A stretch of DNA of 49,472 nt from JBMOGA01 sp049318625 (lineage in GTDB: Bacteria; Pseudomonadota; Alphaproteobacteria; Rhizobiales; Hyphomicrobiaceae), in NCBI GenBank assembly GCA_049318625.1, contig JBMOGA010000024.1, positions 1 to 49,472 on the forward strand, given 5' to 3'. The position numbers were made by a program, and so were the translations under genes. Under the pieces are notes generated by a model. The model did no database searches. It worked only from the letters and a program-made list of their open reading frames with translations, and had not been told where the DNA came from. Of this stretch, positions 1 through 9,009 are shown one piece after another (position 1 is the first letter of the stretch; every line of letters starts with the position of its first letter).

Positions 1-99
1 GCCTCAACCGAGGATACGGGGCTACCGAAGACCCAAGTTCAACAACCTGCTAGTAGTCCGGTCTTTGCCATTTCTCCCGTCTCCTATCGCCATTCCTGT

Positions 100-1584
100 T
101 CAGATGTAGATGCCCGTGGCCGACGTTCGCCCGGCACCCTGGTCCACGCCCTTGGCCGAAGATCGCGCCAGACCCGCGGCGTTGTCGTCGCCGCCGCGGT
201 CAGAACGGCGCTGGCCCTGCTCGAACCGTCCGCCAGAGGACAAATCCTGCAGCAGCGACGATCCGGCCTGATCGCGCGGCGTCGGCTGCTGATCCGGCGT
301 CGATGCGACGAGCGCGCTGACGGCGCGGTCGCCGTCGACATGGCGCACGGTCACGGTGTCGATCTGATAGCCCGCCGACTGGATCAGCGCCGTCAGGGCA
401 TCCTTGTCGCGATTGATCAGCCCCATGGCCTCGCTGCGCGCCACGTCCACGTGGACCCTGAGCCCGTCGTGCCGGACCGACAGCTTGATCGTGACGGACC
501 CGAGACCTGCCGGCTCGAGCGCAAGCTCGATGGTCCGCAGCGGCTCGCGCGCTGCATCACGGCCCGGAGCCGAGAACGCCGGCGCGGATGGTCCCGGCCC
601 GGCGATCTCCTCGAGTTCACCCGCCAGCCGCTGGAAGATCTGATGGACCGGCGCGGCCGGCGTATCCCGTCCGCCGGGATCTATGCGGGTCTTGGCCACG
701 CCAGCCGCATCGAACTCCGCTCCGAGCGTTCCGGCGCCCTCCCCGTCGGCCGAGCCCGCTGGCAATGTCCCGGCCCCCGGCGCGGCCAGGGTTGCAAGCG
801 CCGGCATCGGTTCCGCCGCCTCCCCGAACTGGACGGCGGCTGCCCGGTTCTGCAGCGCCACGCCGACCGGCGCGAAATGCGTCTCCCGCCGCATCACGGT
901 CCACGGCTTGCCGATCGATTGGGGTTGCTCCGCGGCAACCTGCGCCGCGCCTTGCAACTCGACGGGCCGCGACCGCAGCGCGGCGAATTGTATGGCAGCC
1001 TCCGTCGTCGGCTCGGCCACTGGCGCAAGGTCGGCCATGCCACCTGGCGGACGCCCGGGAACAGGAGTCTGCACCGGCAGTGCAAGCCGATCGTCATCGG
1101 CGATCGCGACGGTATTGCTGAAATCCGCGGACATCGCAGACGGCAAGGTCGGTACCGCCAGTTCGACGACCGGGGCGGCGAATTCTGATCCCGAGGGCAT
1201 CGTACCGTCCCCAGCATCGGCCAGGCCCGTCTCCGCATCGGCGGCGATCCCGAGAACCGGCGCGACGGAGGCGGCGATCGCCACCAGCCCAGCTTCGGGG
1301 CCGGGCAGAACCGCCGTCGCCGCGACTGGACCGCCATGCGTCAGGCCGGGCAATGCCATCGGCACCCTGAAGGCCGCACGACCGGGGGACGGCTGAAGTC
1401 CATCGGGCAGCGCCGGATCCGACCCCGGCGAAGCAATCCCGTCGATCTGCTCGAACAGCGCCTGGAACGATTGATCGCCATCCGGCAGTGCCTTCGCACC
1501 TTTCTGATCCTGGCGGGCGGACGCACCCGTTGCCGCGACCACGTTGGCCGGTTGCCCTTTCACGACTGGCGCCGACGACGTCAT
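100..1584 (-). CDS. fliK: Flagellar hook-length control protein FliK (MotD)
   Basis: A 494-residue protein that would set hook length and switch export specificity during flagellar assembly. The first 340 or so residues are low-complexity, rich in Ala, Pro and Gly, as in FliK proteins. A C-terminal hook-control core follows at about residues 350-430, with the pattern IELALEPAGLGSVTIKL then VARSEAMGLINRDKDAL. The tail is Gly/Arg/Asp-rich. The ATG at 1584 overlaps the motC stop by four bases, so it is the last gene of fliF-fliH-motB-motC-fliK. In rhizobia this position is occupied by motD, later recognised as fliK, which supports the call. The 99 bases downstream to the window edge show no convincing gene. 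Confidence 0.88.
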   Translation of the reverse strand: MTSSAPVVKGQPANVVAATGASARQDQKGAKALPDGDQSFQALFEQIDGIASPGSDPALPDGLQPSPGRAAFRVPMALPGLTHGGPVAATAVLPGPEAGLVAIAASVAPVLGIAADAETGLADAGDGTMPSGSEFAAPVVELAVPTLPSAMSADFSNTVAIADDDRLALPVQTPVPGRPPGGMADLAPVAEPTTEAAIQFAALRSRPVELQGAAQVAAEQPQSIGKPWTVMRRETHFAPVGVALQNRAAAVQFGEAAEPMPALATLAAPGAGTLPAGSADGEGAGTLGAEFDAAGVAKTRIDPGGRDTPAAPVHQIFQRLAGELEEIAGPGPSAPAFSAPGRDAAREPLRTIELALEPAGLGSVTIKLSVRHDGLRVHVDVARSEAMGLINRDKDALTALIQSAGYQIDTVTVRHVDGDRAVSALVASTPDQQPTPRDQAGSSLLQDLSSGGRFEQGQRRSDRGGDDNAAGLARSSAKGVDQGAGRTSATGIYI

Positions 1585-2738
1585 TGCGTGGATCCTCGCT
1601 TCGAAGCACCAGGGAGGAACTCGTCGACCTGCGAGATCGCCCGCTCGGCACGCAGCCGCACCGGCGAAGGCGGCACGGGTTGCAGATCGGTCGTTCCAGG
1701 CGCCCGACGCACCTCGCCCGCCAGCGCCAGTGCCGCCTCGAGTAGTGAAGCATCGGTCTCGTCGAGCCGCTTGCGATCGATCGCGCTCAGCATGCCGAGG
1801 CCTTGTTCGTATTCTTCCGTGACGATCAGCGCAGCGGCTTCGTACACGCGAACGCGCACCGCATTCTCGTCGTTGACGAGCTCGGCCGCCCGTCGTGCCG
1901 CAAGCCGCGTCAACTCGACCTTGCCGCGCACGATCGCCTCCTCGGCAATCGCCAGGAAGGCATCGCGACGGACCGGAACATCGAGAGTTTCGAGTGCCGC
2001 CTTGAGCCTCTGAACACGCGCGCGATCGGAGGCATAGGCCGGCGTGCTCACCAGCACACGCACGAATTGCTGGAGAAAGCCCGGCGCATAGATCGATTTC
2101 CCGAAGCGCCGCAAATAGTGCATCGCCCGGACCTCGAAAAGATCGAGGTCTCCGGCCGCCGCGATCAGCGTCACCTGACGCCGCAATGCCGCCTCCTCGA
2201 CGAGCGTGCCGGGCGCCAGCAGTCGCGCCTCGTCGAGCAGCTTGATCGCCTTGGCCGCGTCGTCGCGCACCGTCAGCACGGCCTGGATCAGCGCGATCTG
2301 CCCGCCGAGACCCGGGTCGGCCGCTCGCGGCTCGAGCGGCAACAGCAGCCTCGCGGCCTCCACCGTTCGCCCCTCGGCATAGGCAATAGCGCCCCGCCAC
2401 AGCTTGTCGTCGGCCTCGGCCGCGACGAACTTGGTCATCGCCTCGCGCAAGACCCGGGGATCGCCGCCACTCAGCGCATAGATGACCGCGGCGCGCACGT
2501 TTCTGCGATCCTTCCAGACCTCCGGTCCGGCCACCAGGATGTTCTGCGTGATCTTCTCGATGAAACGGCGCTGGAAGATGTGCGCTTGCTCGCTGCCGCG
2601 CGCCACCCGATCCTGCACGGCCCGCAACGAACGGACCAGCTGATAGGGCTCGTTGCCTGCCTCGGGATCGTCAGCCGGCTGCGCGACGGCCGAGACCGTC
2701 GAGACCATCATCAATCCTGCCGCCCACCGAATCATCAC
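1581..2738 (-). CDS. motC: Periplasmic motility protein MotC
   Basis: A 385-residue protein with an N-terminal signal-like segment (residues 1-20, ending SAVAQ) and a soluble helical remainder containing TPR-like alternation. Its place directly after motB and before fliK is the rhizobial motB-motC-motD order, where MotC is a periplasmic protein needed for flagellar rotation and is thought to act on MotB. The start is GTG at 2738, giving a four-base GTGA overlap with the motB stop. An ATG one codon later is equally possible. MotE, its proposed periplasmic chaperone, is encoded at 9738-10613. Family assignment rests on synteny plus overall character, since there is no short signature motif. Confidence 0.82.
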   Translation of the reverse strand: MMIRWAAGLMMVSTVSAVAQPADDPEAGNEPYQLVRSLRAVQDRVARGSEQAHIFQRRFIEKITQNILVAGPEVWKDRRNVRAAVIYALSGGDPRVLREAMTKFVAAEADDKLWRGAIAYAEGRTVEAARLLLPLEPRAADPGLGGQIALIQAVLTVRDDAAKAIKLLDEARLLAPGTLVEEAALRRQVTLIAAAGDLDLFEVRAMHYLRRFGKSIYAPGFLQQFVRVLVSTPAYASDRARVQRLKAALETLDVPVRRDAFLAIAEEAIVRGKVELTRLAARRAAELVNDENAVRVRVYEAAALIVTEEYEQGLGMLSAIDRKRLDETDASLLEAALALAGEVRRAPGTTDLQPVPPSPVRLRAERAISQVDEFLPGASKRGSTQ

Positions 2739-3949
2739 GTTGCAACCCGCAACAGTATTTCGATCCGGCGGTTCTGCGCGGCTCCGGGATCATCCGGGGT
2801 CCTGAGCTTCTGGTCGGCGTATCCCTCGATGCGCTCGATGCGCCGCTCGGGAATGCCCCCCCTCACCAGCATGTACTGGGTCATGTGGGCCCGCGACGTG
2901 GACAGTCGCCAGTTGTCCGACGATCCACCGCGGAAGGGGCGTCCGTCCGTATGGCCGCGAACCACGATGGCACCGGGCCGGCTGGCCAGCGCCTTGGCGA
3001 CCGACTCCATCAGCACGACAAGCTCTGCCCTTGGCTCGGCGGAGCCGATGGCGAACATCCCGAAGTCCGACTTGTCGGTGAGACTGATCAGCAAGCCTTC
3101 CGGCGTCGCCACGACTGTCAGATCGGGTCGCTGATTGGCGGGCAACGAGTTGCGCAACGCTTCGGCGACCTGTGCCGCGAGCGCCTGCGCATCGGCCTCG
3201 GCTTTGGCCGCCGCTTCGGCCGACTGTTGCGCGGCACCTTTCGGAGCCGGCTCCCCGCTGGCGGGCGTCGCCGGCGTCGCACCCTTGCTCTTGGGATCCA
3301 AGGGTTGCGCTTCCACAGTCTGCGGCGCCGGTTGCGGTTCCGCGCCTTGTCCGCGCTGGCGCCTGGTCGGCCGCCAGGTCGACGGATCGAACGGATCACG
3401 CCAGGCGTCCCCGCGCCCTTCCTTCTCGTCGTTCTCCTTCATGGCACCGGGACCGAGCCGCGCCGAGGGATTGACCGCCTGGAGCGCGAGCTTCGCCAGC
3501 ACACCATAGGGGTCGCTGAACAACTCTTCGTCGCTGAACCGACGCGCCTTGTCGGAGCTGTCCGGTGACGCACGGCCACCGGAGGCTTCCGTGGGGTGCT
3601 GCTTCTGTGGTTGCTTGTTCTCGGGCTTCTTGTCCGTCGTGCCCTTGCCCTGAGGGGTCTTGGCGTCTTCCTTGGCCTCGACCTCGTCGAGGGACATGTC
3701 GTTGACGCCCCGTTGACTGGTCGTCTTGTCCGAGAGTTTCAATGGATTGAAATACGTGGCGACCTGCGTGATCGTCTTCTTGTCGCTGGAATTGATCAGC
3801 CACATGACGAGGAAGAACGCCATCAACGCGGTCATGAAGTCGGCGAACGCGATCTTCCACGCGCCACCCTTGTGACCGCCTTCGTCGTCACCACCCTTAC
3901 GCCGGATGATGACGATCTCGCGGGGCGCTGTGGCCTCCTTGTCAGACAC
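2735..3949 (-). CDS. motB: Flagellar motor stator protein MotB
   Basis: A 404-residue stator subunit. A short cytoplasmic tail is followed by one membrane segment (about residues 32-52) starting WKIAFADFMTALMAFF. Asp37 sits where the proton-binding aspartate of MotB is expected. A long charged Pro/Ala/Gln linker (about 60-260) follows. The C-terminal OmpA-like peptidoglycan-binding domain contains the pieces VRGHTDGRPF, WRLSTSRA and QNRRIEILL. The long linker is typical of rhizobial MotB. The GTG start has a strong GGGGAGGA ribosome-binding site six bases upstream and overlaps the fliH-like stop. MotA, the partner channel subunit, is encoded separately at 16276-17160. Confidence 0.95.
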   Translation of the reverse strand: MSDKEATAPREIVIIRRKGGDDEGGHKGGAWKIAFADFMTALMAFFLVMWLINSSDKKTITQVATYFNPLKLSDKTTSQRGVNDMSLDEVEAKEDAKTPQGKGTTDKKPENKQPQKQHPTEASGGRASPDSSDKARRFSDEELFSDPYGVLAKLALQAVNPSARLGPGAMKENDEKEGRGDAWRDPFDPSTWRPTRRQRGQGAEPQPAPQTVEAQPLDPKSKGATPATPASGEPAPKGAAQQSAEAAAKAEADAQALAAQVAEALRNSLPANQRPDLTVVATPEGLLISLTDKSDFGMFAIGSAEPRAELVVLMESVAKALASRPGAIVVRGHTDGRPFRGGSSDNWRLSTSRAHMTQYMLVRGGIPERRIERIEGYADQKLRTPDDPGAAQNRRIEILLRVAT

Positions 3950-4571
3950 CCGGTCCTCCCCTCATGCGCTCCATCCAAACGCCGAGGCGCGTTTGAATGA
4001 CGGTGTCTTCGGTTGCCACGCGCACGTCCGGATCCTCGGTCACCTGAAGCTTGAGCGCGACCCGGCCATGAAGCTGCTCGCCGATTGCCGTAAGGAGATC
4101 CTCGGGACCCGTAAGCGTCAGCTCGATACCCTGCTGGCGTTGCGTGAGGCTGCCGATCGCCTCGACGAAGTCGCGGACCGCACGCCGGCGCTGTTCCTCG
4201 ACGAGAAACGGCTCCAGCACCCGCGCGACCAGCTCGGCGATTCGCCCTTCGATGTCGGAGAGTCCGACTTCCAGCCGTTCGGCGAATTGCGCCGCCTCGC
4301 CCTGGGTCCAGGTCATCCGGTCGGCCAGACGAACAGCCTCGGCCTCACGGCGATAGTCGTCGAGCTGCTTGGCATGCTCGGCACGCTGCGCCGCCCGGCC
4401 CTCGTCGAGGCCGCGCCGGTAGGCCCGCTCGATCTCGAGATTGATGTCCGGTTCGGAACGCATCTCTCCGAACCGCGTCATGCGGGCACCACGCGGGGCG
4501 CCGGTATCGTTTGAAACACGCGTGACAGGCAACTCCGCCAGATAGCGGGAAATCGGTACGGCAGTCATCAT
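3942..4571 (-). CDS. fliH: FliH-like flagellar assembly protein
   Basis: A 209-residue cytoplasmic protein lying between fliF and motB. Residues about 45-120 are highly charged and likely coiled-coil (YRRGLDEGRAAQRAEHAKQL and onward). The C-terminal half (VARVLEPFLVEEQRRRAVRDF, then LTLTGPEDLL and LKLQVTEDPDVRVATEDTVI) resembles the FliH/SctL fold, where a conserved helix precedes a beta-rich end that binds the FliI ATPase. FliI itself is encoded at 18890-20338. The weak similarity is normal for FliH. Position directly after fliF matches the fliF-fliG-fliH order of other bacteria with fliG missing. ATG at 4571; a second ATG is the next codon. Confidence 0.6.
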   Translation of the reverse strand: MMTAVPISRYLAELPVTRVSNDTGAPRGARMTRFGEMRSEPDINLEIERAYRRGLDEGRAAQRAEHAKQLDDYRREAEAVRLADRMTWTQGEAAQFAERLEVGLSDIEGRIAELVARVLEPFLVEEQRRRAVRDFVEAIGSLTQRQQGIELTLTGPEDLLTAIGEQLHGRVALKLQVTEDPDVRVATEDTVIQTRLGVWMERMRGGPGV

Positions 4572-4646
4572 GAACGCCTCCCGGTCGAGTGCGCTTCCCC
4601 CATGGAAGCCATGTCGTCTTCGAACGTCATGTCGCGCGCCTCACGG

Positions 4647-6269
4647 TCAGGTTGCCCTTACCCATTGACGCAGAATTCCCGCGGCCTGTTCTTCGCCGAG
4701 CTCGATCAACCTCTCGAGCTTGCGCTGTGGTGTCATAGCGTTCGGCTTGGGCAGCTCGGGAAGCTTCTCGGCTTCCTGCTCCTGGGCGATCGCCGCGGCC
4801 TTCGCCTGCTCCTCGGCGACAATGCGGGCCTGTTCGGCGGCAGCCGCCGCATCGGCTTCGGCCTTCGCCTGCTGCGCCATCATCGTCTTGGCGATCGGCC
4901 GCAGCCCGAACCACACCAGCAGGAACGTCGCGACCAGGATGGTCAAACCCTTGATCGCAGCGCTGGTATGGCCCAGCAACTGCTCCACGATGCCGACCGG
5001 CGCGGCCGGCTCGAGCGCTTCGGCACCCGACACGAAATCGACGGCGGCGACGGAGACACGGTCGCCCCGCTTGGCATCGATGCCGGCCGCCGTCCCGACG
5101 ATCCGCTCCACCTCTTTGAGGCGCGCGTCGATCGCGTCCTGTGTCGGGTTCTCCCCGATCGACGCAACCAGCCGCTTGCGATTGACCACCACCGCGACGG
5201 TGACATTGTCGATGCGGTAGCCTTCGCTGACTGTCTGCTGGGTCCGCGTGTTGACCTCGAAGTTCCTGATCTCTTCGCGCCGGTCGTTGGCCTTGCGCGA
5301 TTGATCGCCGCCGGCCTGCGACGGCTGCTCGGCGGGCAGGTTCTGCTCGACGCCCACCGCGCCGCGATTGCTCATGTTCTGGGTCGAGCCGGTCTCGCGG
5401 ATTGTGCGGACCGACCGTTCCACCCGTGATTCCGGATCGTAAGCCGTCTCGTTGGTCTGCCGTTTGTCCAGGTTGAGCCGCGCCGCCACACTGATCTGGA
5501 AGTTGCCGAGACCGAAATACGGCGCGAGTGTTACCCGAACGTTGTCCTGAAGCTCGCGCGAGATGGTCTTCTCCAGCGTGAGCATCCGGGTCGGGGTTGC
5601 GTTGGTGCCGTCACCTCCGGCGAGCACGGTCCCGTCCGTGCTCATGACCTTGACCTGGTCGATGCTGAGCCCCGGCACCGCGGCGGCGACGAGGTGGCGA
5701 ATCGCTTCGGAGGCGGAGAAGTCGCCCGCGGTCTCGGACCGAATCACCACGGACGCCGTGGGAGACTGGTTGTTGCGACGCATCGAGCCCGCTTCGGGCA
5801 TCACGATATGCACCCGCGCCGCCTTGATGCCTTTCATGGTCTGGATCGTCCGTGCGATCTCGCCCTCGAGGGCGCGGACGCGCGTGATCTCCTGCATGAA
5901 CGACGTGAGGCCCATCGTGCCGAGCTTGTCGAACAGCTCGTAACCGGTGCTGGAACTGCCCGGCAGGCCCTTCTCGGCGAGCAGCATGCGGGCCTGGGCC
6001 GTATGGCCGCGCGCCACCAGCACCTTGGTGCCATCCGAGCTGACATCGAACACGATGCCGGCCTCGCGCAGCGCCGAGCCCATCCGGGTGACGTCTTGCG
6101 TCGACAGCCCGCCGTACAGCGTCTCGAGTTCGGGACGGCTGAGATAATAGCTGCCGAGACCGACGCTCGCGAATACGAGCAGACCGGCAAGGCCCAATAC
6201 GGCAAGCCGCTGGGTACCGAGTCCTGCGAGACTCGCAATCAGCCGCTGCAACTGCTCTTGCCCGAACAT
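4647..6269 (-). CDS. fliF: Flagellar MS-ring protein FliF
   Basis: A 540-residue integral membrane protein that forms the MS ring at the base of the flagellum. Two membrane segments are visible, near residues 19-42 and 435-455, enclosing a large periplasmic region. This region contains the YscJ/FliF-type sequence SRPELETLYGGLSTQDVTRM and the helical ARVHIVMPEAGSMRRNNQ. The cytoplasmic tail ends in EEQAAGILRQWVRA, the short helix pair that recruits FliG in other bacteria, so a FliG must exist elsewhere in the genome. The ATG start has only a distant GGAGG upstream. The hairpin at 6345-6372 separates the gene from the upstream flagellin, suggesting its own or a read-through promoter. Confidence 0.95.
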   Translation of the reverse strand: MFGQEQLQRLIASLAGLGTQRLAVLGLAGLLVFASVGLGSYYLSRPELETLYGGLSTQDVTRMGSALREAGIVFDVSSDGTKVLVARGHTAQARMLLAEKGLPGSSSTGYELFDKLGTMGLTSFMQEITRVRALEGEIARTIQTMKGIKAARVHIVMPEAGSMRRNNQSPTASVVIRSETAGDFSASEAIRHLVAAAVPGLSIDQVKVMSTDGTVLAGGDGTNATPTRMLTLEKTISRELQDNVRVTLAPYFGLGNFQISVAARLNLDKRQTNETAYDPESRVERSVRTIRETGSTQNMSNRGAVGVEQNLPAEQPSQAGGDQSRKANDRREEIRNFEVNTRTQQTVSEGYRIDNVTVAVVVNRKRLVASIGENPTQDAIDARLKEVERIVGTAAGIDAKRGDRVSVAAVDFVSGAEALEPAAPVGIVEQLLGHTSAAIKGLTILVATFLLVWFGLRPIAKTMMAQQAKAEADAAAAAEQARIVAEEQAKAAAIAQEQEAEKLPELPKPNAMTPQRKLERLIELGEEQAAGILRQWVRAT

Positions 6270-6344
6270 ACGAATCCCGAATGCCTCCAGAAGGTTCGGG
6301 CGGTATCTTCAAACAGGAAGCTTGTGTGAAATGGGATTGTGCGA

Positions 6345-6372
6345 CGGCCACGCCCGGGAACGGGCGTGGCCG
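6345..6372 (-). terminator. Hairpin downstream of the flagellin gene
   Basis: A perfect 12-base-pair GC-rich stem (CGGCCACGCCCG, loop GGAA, CGGGCGTGGCCG) begins 26 bases past the flagellin stop. On the minus strand it is followed by TCGCACAATCCCATTT, so there is no proper U-tract. It may be a terminator or a 3'-end stabiliser for the flagellin mRNA. Confidence 0.6.
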
Positions 6373-6397
6373 AGCATCAGTTATCGGTCGGTGTGGC

Positions 6398-7456
6398 TTA
6401 CTGACGGAACAGCGACAGGATGTTCTGGGCCGCCGAGTTGGCGATGCTGAGCGACTGGATGCCGAGCTGCTGCTGGACCTGGAGGGCCTGCAGACGGGTC
6501 GACTCCTCGTTCATGTCGGCGTCGACCAGCGTGGCAACACCACGATCGATCGAATCCATCAGGGTCTGCACGAACTCCTGCTGCATCTTCACGCGGCTCT
6601 TGGCAGCGCCGATGTTGGTTGCAGCGGTCGTCATCTCGGTGATCGCGCGGTCGGTCGCCGAGATCACGTCATCGACCGTGTAGGCCGCCGTGCCGGCGGT
6701 GATGTCGTTGAGGTCGAACTCGTCGACCGCGTTCGCGTTGCCGGCCGGCGTCAACGCTGTCGGATCGACCGAGAAGTTGGCGATGACGATAGTGCCGGTG
6801 TCGTCGATGGTGCCGATCAGGTCGGCCGTGGCAGCGGTCGCCGAATCGAGGCGAGCCGAGCCGAGGATACCGAGAGCGCCAGCGGTGGCCGCGCCGCCGT
6901 TGACCACGCCCGCGCCGTCCGTGTTCGAATCGAACAGATAGGAGGCCGAGACGTTGATGGTGATGATACCGACCGAGACGCCGGTTGCCGAGCGCGTGAA
7001 CGAGGCAACGACATCCTCGGCAGCGTTGTAGTCGGTGCCGCCGGTATCGACCGAAAGCCAGTTCTCACCGCTGAACGACGCGGACCCGGCCGTCGAACGG
7101 AGCTGGTCCTGGAGCGCGTCGATTTCGGTCTGGACCTTGGCCAGGTCCACGCCGGGCTGGCGGGCAGCAACCAGCTTCGCCTTGATTTCGCTGGTGACGT
7201 CGATGGCCTTGTTGATGGCCGTATAGGTGGTGTCGAGAGTAGCCGCACCGAGCCCGAGAGCGTCGGAGACAGCCGAAAGGGCCTTGTTGTCGGACCGCAT
7301 GGTGGTCGCCATGGACCAGTAGGCGGCGTTGTCCTCAGCAGAGGCAACGCGGTAGCCGGTGGAGATGCGGTTCTGCGTGGTCAACATGTCCCGATTGGTC
7401 ATGTTGAGCGTCTGCAAAGCCGTCATCGCGGCGAAGTTCGTCTTGATGCTGTTCAT
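6398..7456 (-). CDS. fliC: Flagellin
   Basis: A 352-residue flagellin, the only one in the window. The N-terminal D0/D1 helix region begins MNSIKTNFAAMTALQTLNM and continues through NRISTGYRVASAEDNAAYWS. The C-terminal partner helix ends SIANSAAQNILSLFRQ. The middle (about 120-230) is variable, Thr/Ala/Gly-rich and surface-like. The ATG at 7456 was chosen over the longer open frame to 7492 because flagellins of this order start MxSIxTN. The upstream sequence has only a modest GGGA ribosome-binding site. FlbT and FlaF, which act post-transcriptionally on flagellin in this group, are encoded at 26563-27353. Confidence 0.96.
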   Translation of the reverse strand: MNSIKTNFAAMTALQTLNMTNRDMLTTQNRISTGYRVASAEDNAAYWSMATTMRSDNKALSAVSDALGLGAATLDTTYTAINKAIDVTSEIKAKLVAARQPGVDLAKVQTEIDALQDQLRSTAGSASFSGENWLSVDTGGTDYNAAEDVVASFTRSATGVSVGIITINVSASYLFDSNTDGAGVVNGGAATAGALGILGSARLDSATAATADLIGTIDDTGTIVIANFSVDPTALTPAGNANAVDEFDLNDITAGTAAYTVDDVISATDRAITEMTTAATNIGAAKSRVKMQQEFVQTLMDSIDRGVATLVDADMNEESTRLQALQVQQQLGIQSLSIANSAAQNILSLFRQ

Positions 7457-7614
7457 CGTATGTCCCAAAAAAGACGGCGTGGAGAGGGACATTCCGGATT
7501 AGCCGGTACGGCAGGGCGGCTTCATGCCTTTGGGACTCCTCGGCCCCAACCTGACGTGGATGACTATCGATATCCGCCAAGAGTTGAGCGGTGGTTAATA
7601 TTCGTTACGAATTG
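7457..7614 (-). promoter_or_regulatory. Flagellin promoter/leader region
   Basis: The 158 bases between the fliP stop and the flagellin start must carry the flagellin promoter and 5' leader. A perfect 13-base palindrome, ATTCGTTACGAAT, lies at 7600-7612, next to the fliP stop. I see no convincing sigma-28 or sigma-54 consensus. The leader is the place where FlbT acts in Caulobacter, but no motif proves that here. Confidence 0.4.
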
Positions 7615-8463
7615 CTACACGTAGGATCGCACGAGCGACCCGACGAGCTGGTTCCACCCGTCGATAAGGATGAAGAACAGCACCTTGAATGGCAGCGCGA
7701 TCACGGTCGGTGGCAGCATCATCATGCCCATCGACATGGTGAGGGTCGCGACGATCAGGTCGATCACCAGAAACGGCAGGATGATCAGAAAGCCGATCTC
7801 GAAGGCCCGTCGCAGCTCGCTGACCATGAAGGCCGGGATCAGCACCCGGAGCTCGACCTGCCCGTCGACGGGCCGCAGGCCGAGCCAGTCCTGAGCTAGA
7901 TCCGTGAACAATTTCAGATCTTTAGGCCGAACATTAGCCTGCATGAACTTCTTGAACGGCGCCGTCACTTGCGTGAACGCCTCCTGCTCCGAGATCTGGT
8001 TCTCCATGAACGGCCGCGCCCCGTTGCGCCACGCCTCGTCGAACGTCGGCGCCATGACGAAGAAGGTCATGAACAGGGCCAAGCTCACCATGACCAGGTT
8101 CGGCGGCGACGTCTGCAGCCCGAGGCCGGCCCTGAGGAATGACAGCGCGATCACGAATCGGGTGAACGACGTCACCATGATGAGCAAGCCCGGGGCCACG
8201 GAAAGCACGGTGACAGCGATGGCGAGCTGAATGATTCGGCTGGCCGCAGTATTGTCGCCGGGCGGCAACAGGTTATCGAGCAAATTACCGCCGGCGGACG
8301 GCTGCGGCGCCGGCGGACCCTGAACCGGCGGCGGCGGCTGTTGCGCCAGCACATCCCCTGCGCCCCACAGCGCCGACACCCCGACGACCAGCAGGGCGGC
8401 AACGGCCATCCACCCCGCGGCCCGAAGCGGCGCAAGCGGCGGCAACGGCAGCCAGCGGCTCAT
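7615..8463 (-). CDS. fliP: Flagellar type III export protein FliP
   Basis: A 282-residue export-gate membrane protein. An N-terminal signal-like hydrophobic segment (about residues 15-40) precedes a Pro-rich stretch and then the conserved core: LLIMVTSFTRFVIALSFLR, FMTFFVMAPTFDEAW, and the late block VSELRRAFEIGFLIILPFLV with FKVLFFILIDGW near the end. These are the FliP/SctR signatures. Its ATG overlaps the fliL stop by four bases, so it is the terminal gene of the flgB-to-fliP operon, the same order as in rhizobia. Partners FliQ, FliR, FlhA and FlhB are all encoded in the window. Confidence 0.95.
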   Translation of the reverse strand: MSRWLPLPPLAPLRAAGWMAVAALLVVGVSALWGAGDVLAQQPPPPVQGPPAPQPSAGGNLLDNLLPPGDNTAASRIIQLAIAVTVLSVAPGLLIMVTSFTRFVIALSFLRAGLGLQTSPPNLVMVSLALFMTFFVMAPTFDEAWRNGARPFMENQISEQEAFTQVTAPFKKFMQANVRPKDLKLFTDLAQDWLGLRPVDGQVELRVLIPAFMVSELRRAFEIGFLIILPFLVIDLIVATLTMSMGMMMLPPTVIALPFKVLFFILIDGWNQLVGSLVRSYV

Positions 8464-8963
8464 TCGGCAACCAGCCCGTGTACGATGATCTCCCGCACCT
8501 TGCCTTCGCTGCGCAGTCGCGCGCGATCGTTGAGATCCTCCTTGAGGTGCTGGAGAGCGCTCGGACCCTCGAGCTGCGACAACGTCAGCGTGCGCAGGTA
8601 GCTGACCATGTCCTCGGAGATCTTCGCAGTCAGCAGATTGAGATCCTTGGGATCTTCGTTGTCGAGCACCATCATCGTCTCAAGCCGGACCCAGGTATTG
8701 CGCGGCATCGCCAGATTGGTGATCACCGGCGGCAGCGGGCGCACCTTCCAGGTCTCGACCGGAGGCTCCTTCTTGTCGGAGCCAGCCCCGTGACCGGCCT
8801 CGGTCGCCGCCAACCCGGTGCCCGGCGCCAGCATCTTGAGACCGAAGAACGCACCGGCCCCGGCGGCCAGCAACGTGGCCACCAGCAATCCGATGATTCC
8901 GATGATCGCCGACGGCTTCTTGGGCTCACCGTCGTCTTTTTTCTTCGCAGGTGCTTTCGCCAT
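8460..8963 (-). CDS. fliL: Flagellar basal body-associated protein FliL
   Basis: A 167-residue single-span inner-membrane protein. A Lys-rich cytoplasmic start (MAKAPAKKKDDGEPKK) precedes a membrane segment at about residues 18-42. The periplasmic domain carries the FliL-type sequence WVRLETMMVLDNE and a C-terminal VREIIVHGLVAE. FliL surrounds the stator and helps torque generation. It overlaps fliP downstream by four bases and lies 46 bases after flgH, as in rhizobial flgI-motE-flgH-fliL-fliP operons. Confidence 0.9.
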   Translation of the reverse strand: MAKAPAKKKDDGEPKKPSAIIGIIGLLVATLLAAGAGAFFGLKMLAPGTGLAATEAGHGAGSDKKEPPVETWKVRPLPPVITNLAMPRNTWVRLETMMVLDNEDPKDLNLLTAKISEDMVSYLRTLTLSQLEGPSALQHLKEDLNDRARLRSEGKVREIIVHGLVAE

Positions 8964-9009
8964 GCGCGCGGCTCCGCAACCGTCGTCCGAGGCGGCGAAT
9001 GCGCAGCGG

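Noticed and set aside
1..99. Possible short genes at the window edge
   Set aside because: The minus-strand frames end within a few codons, and no ribosome-binding site or codon bias is visible.
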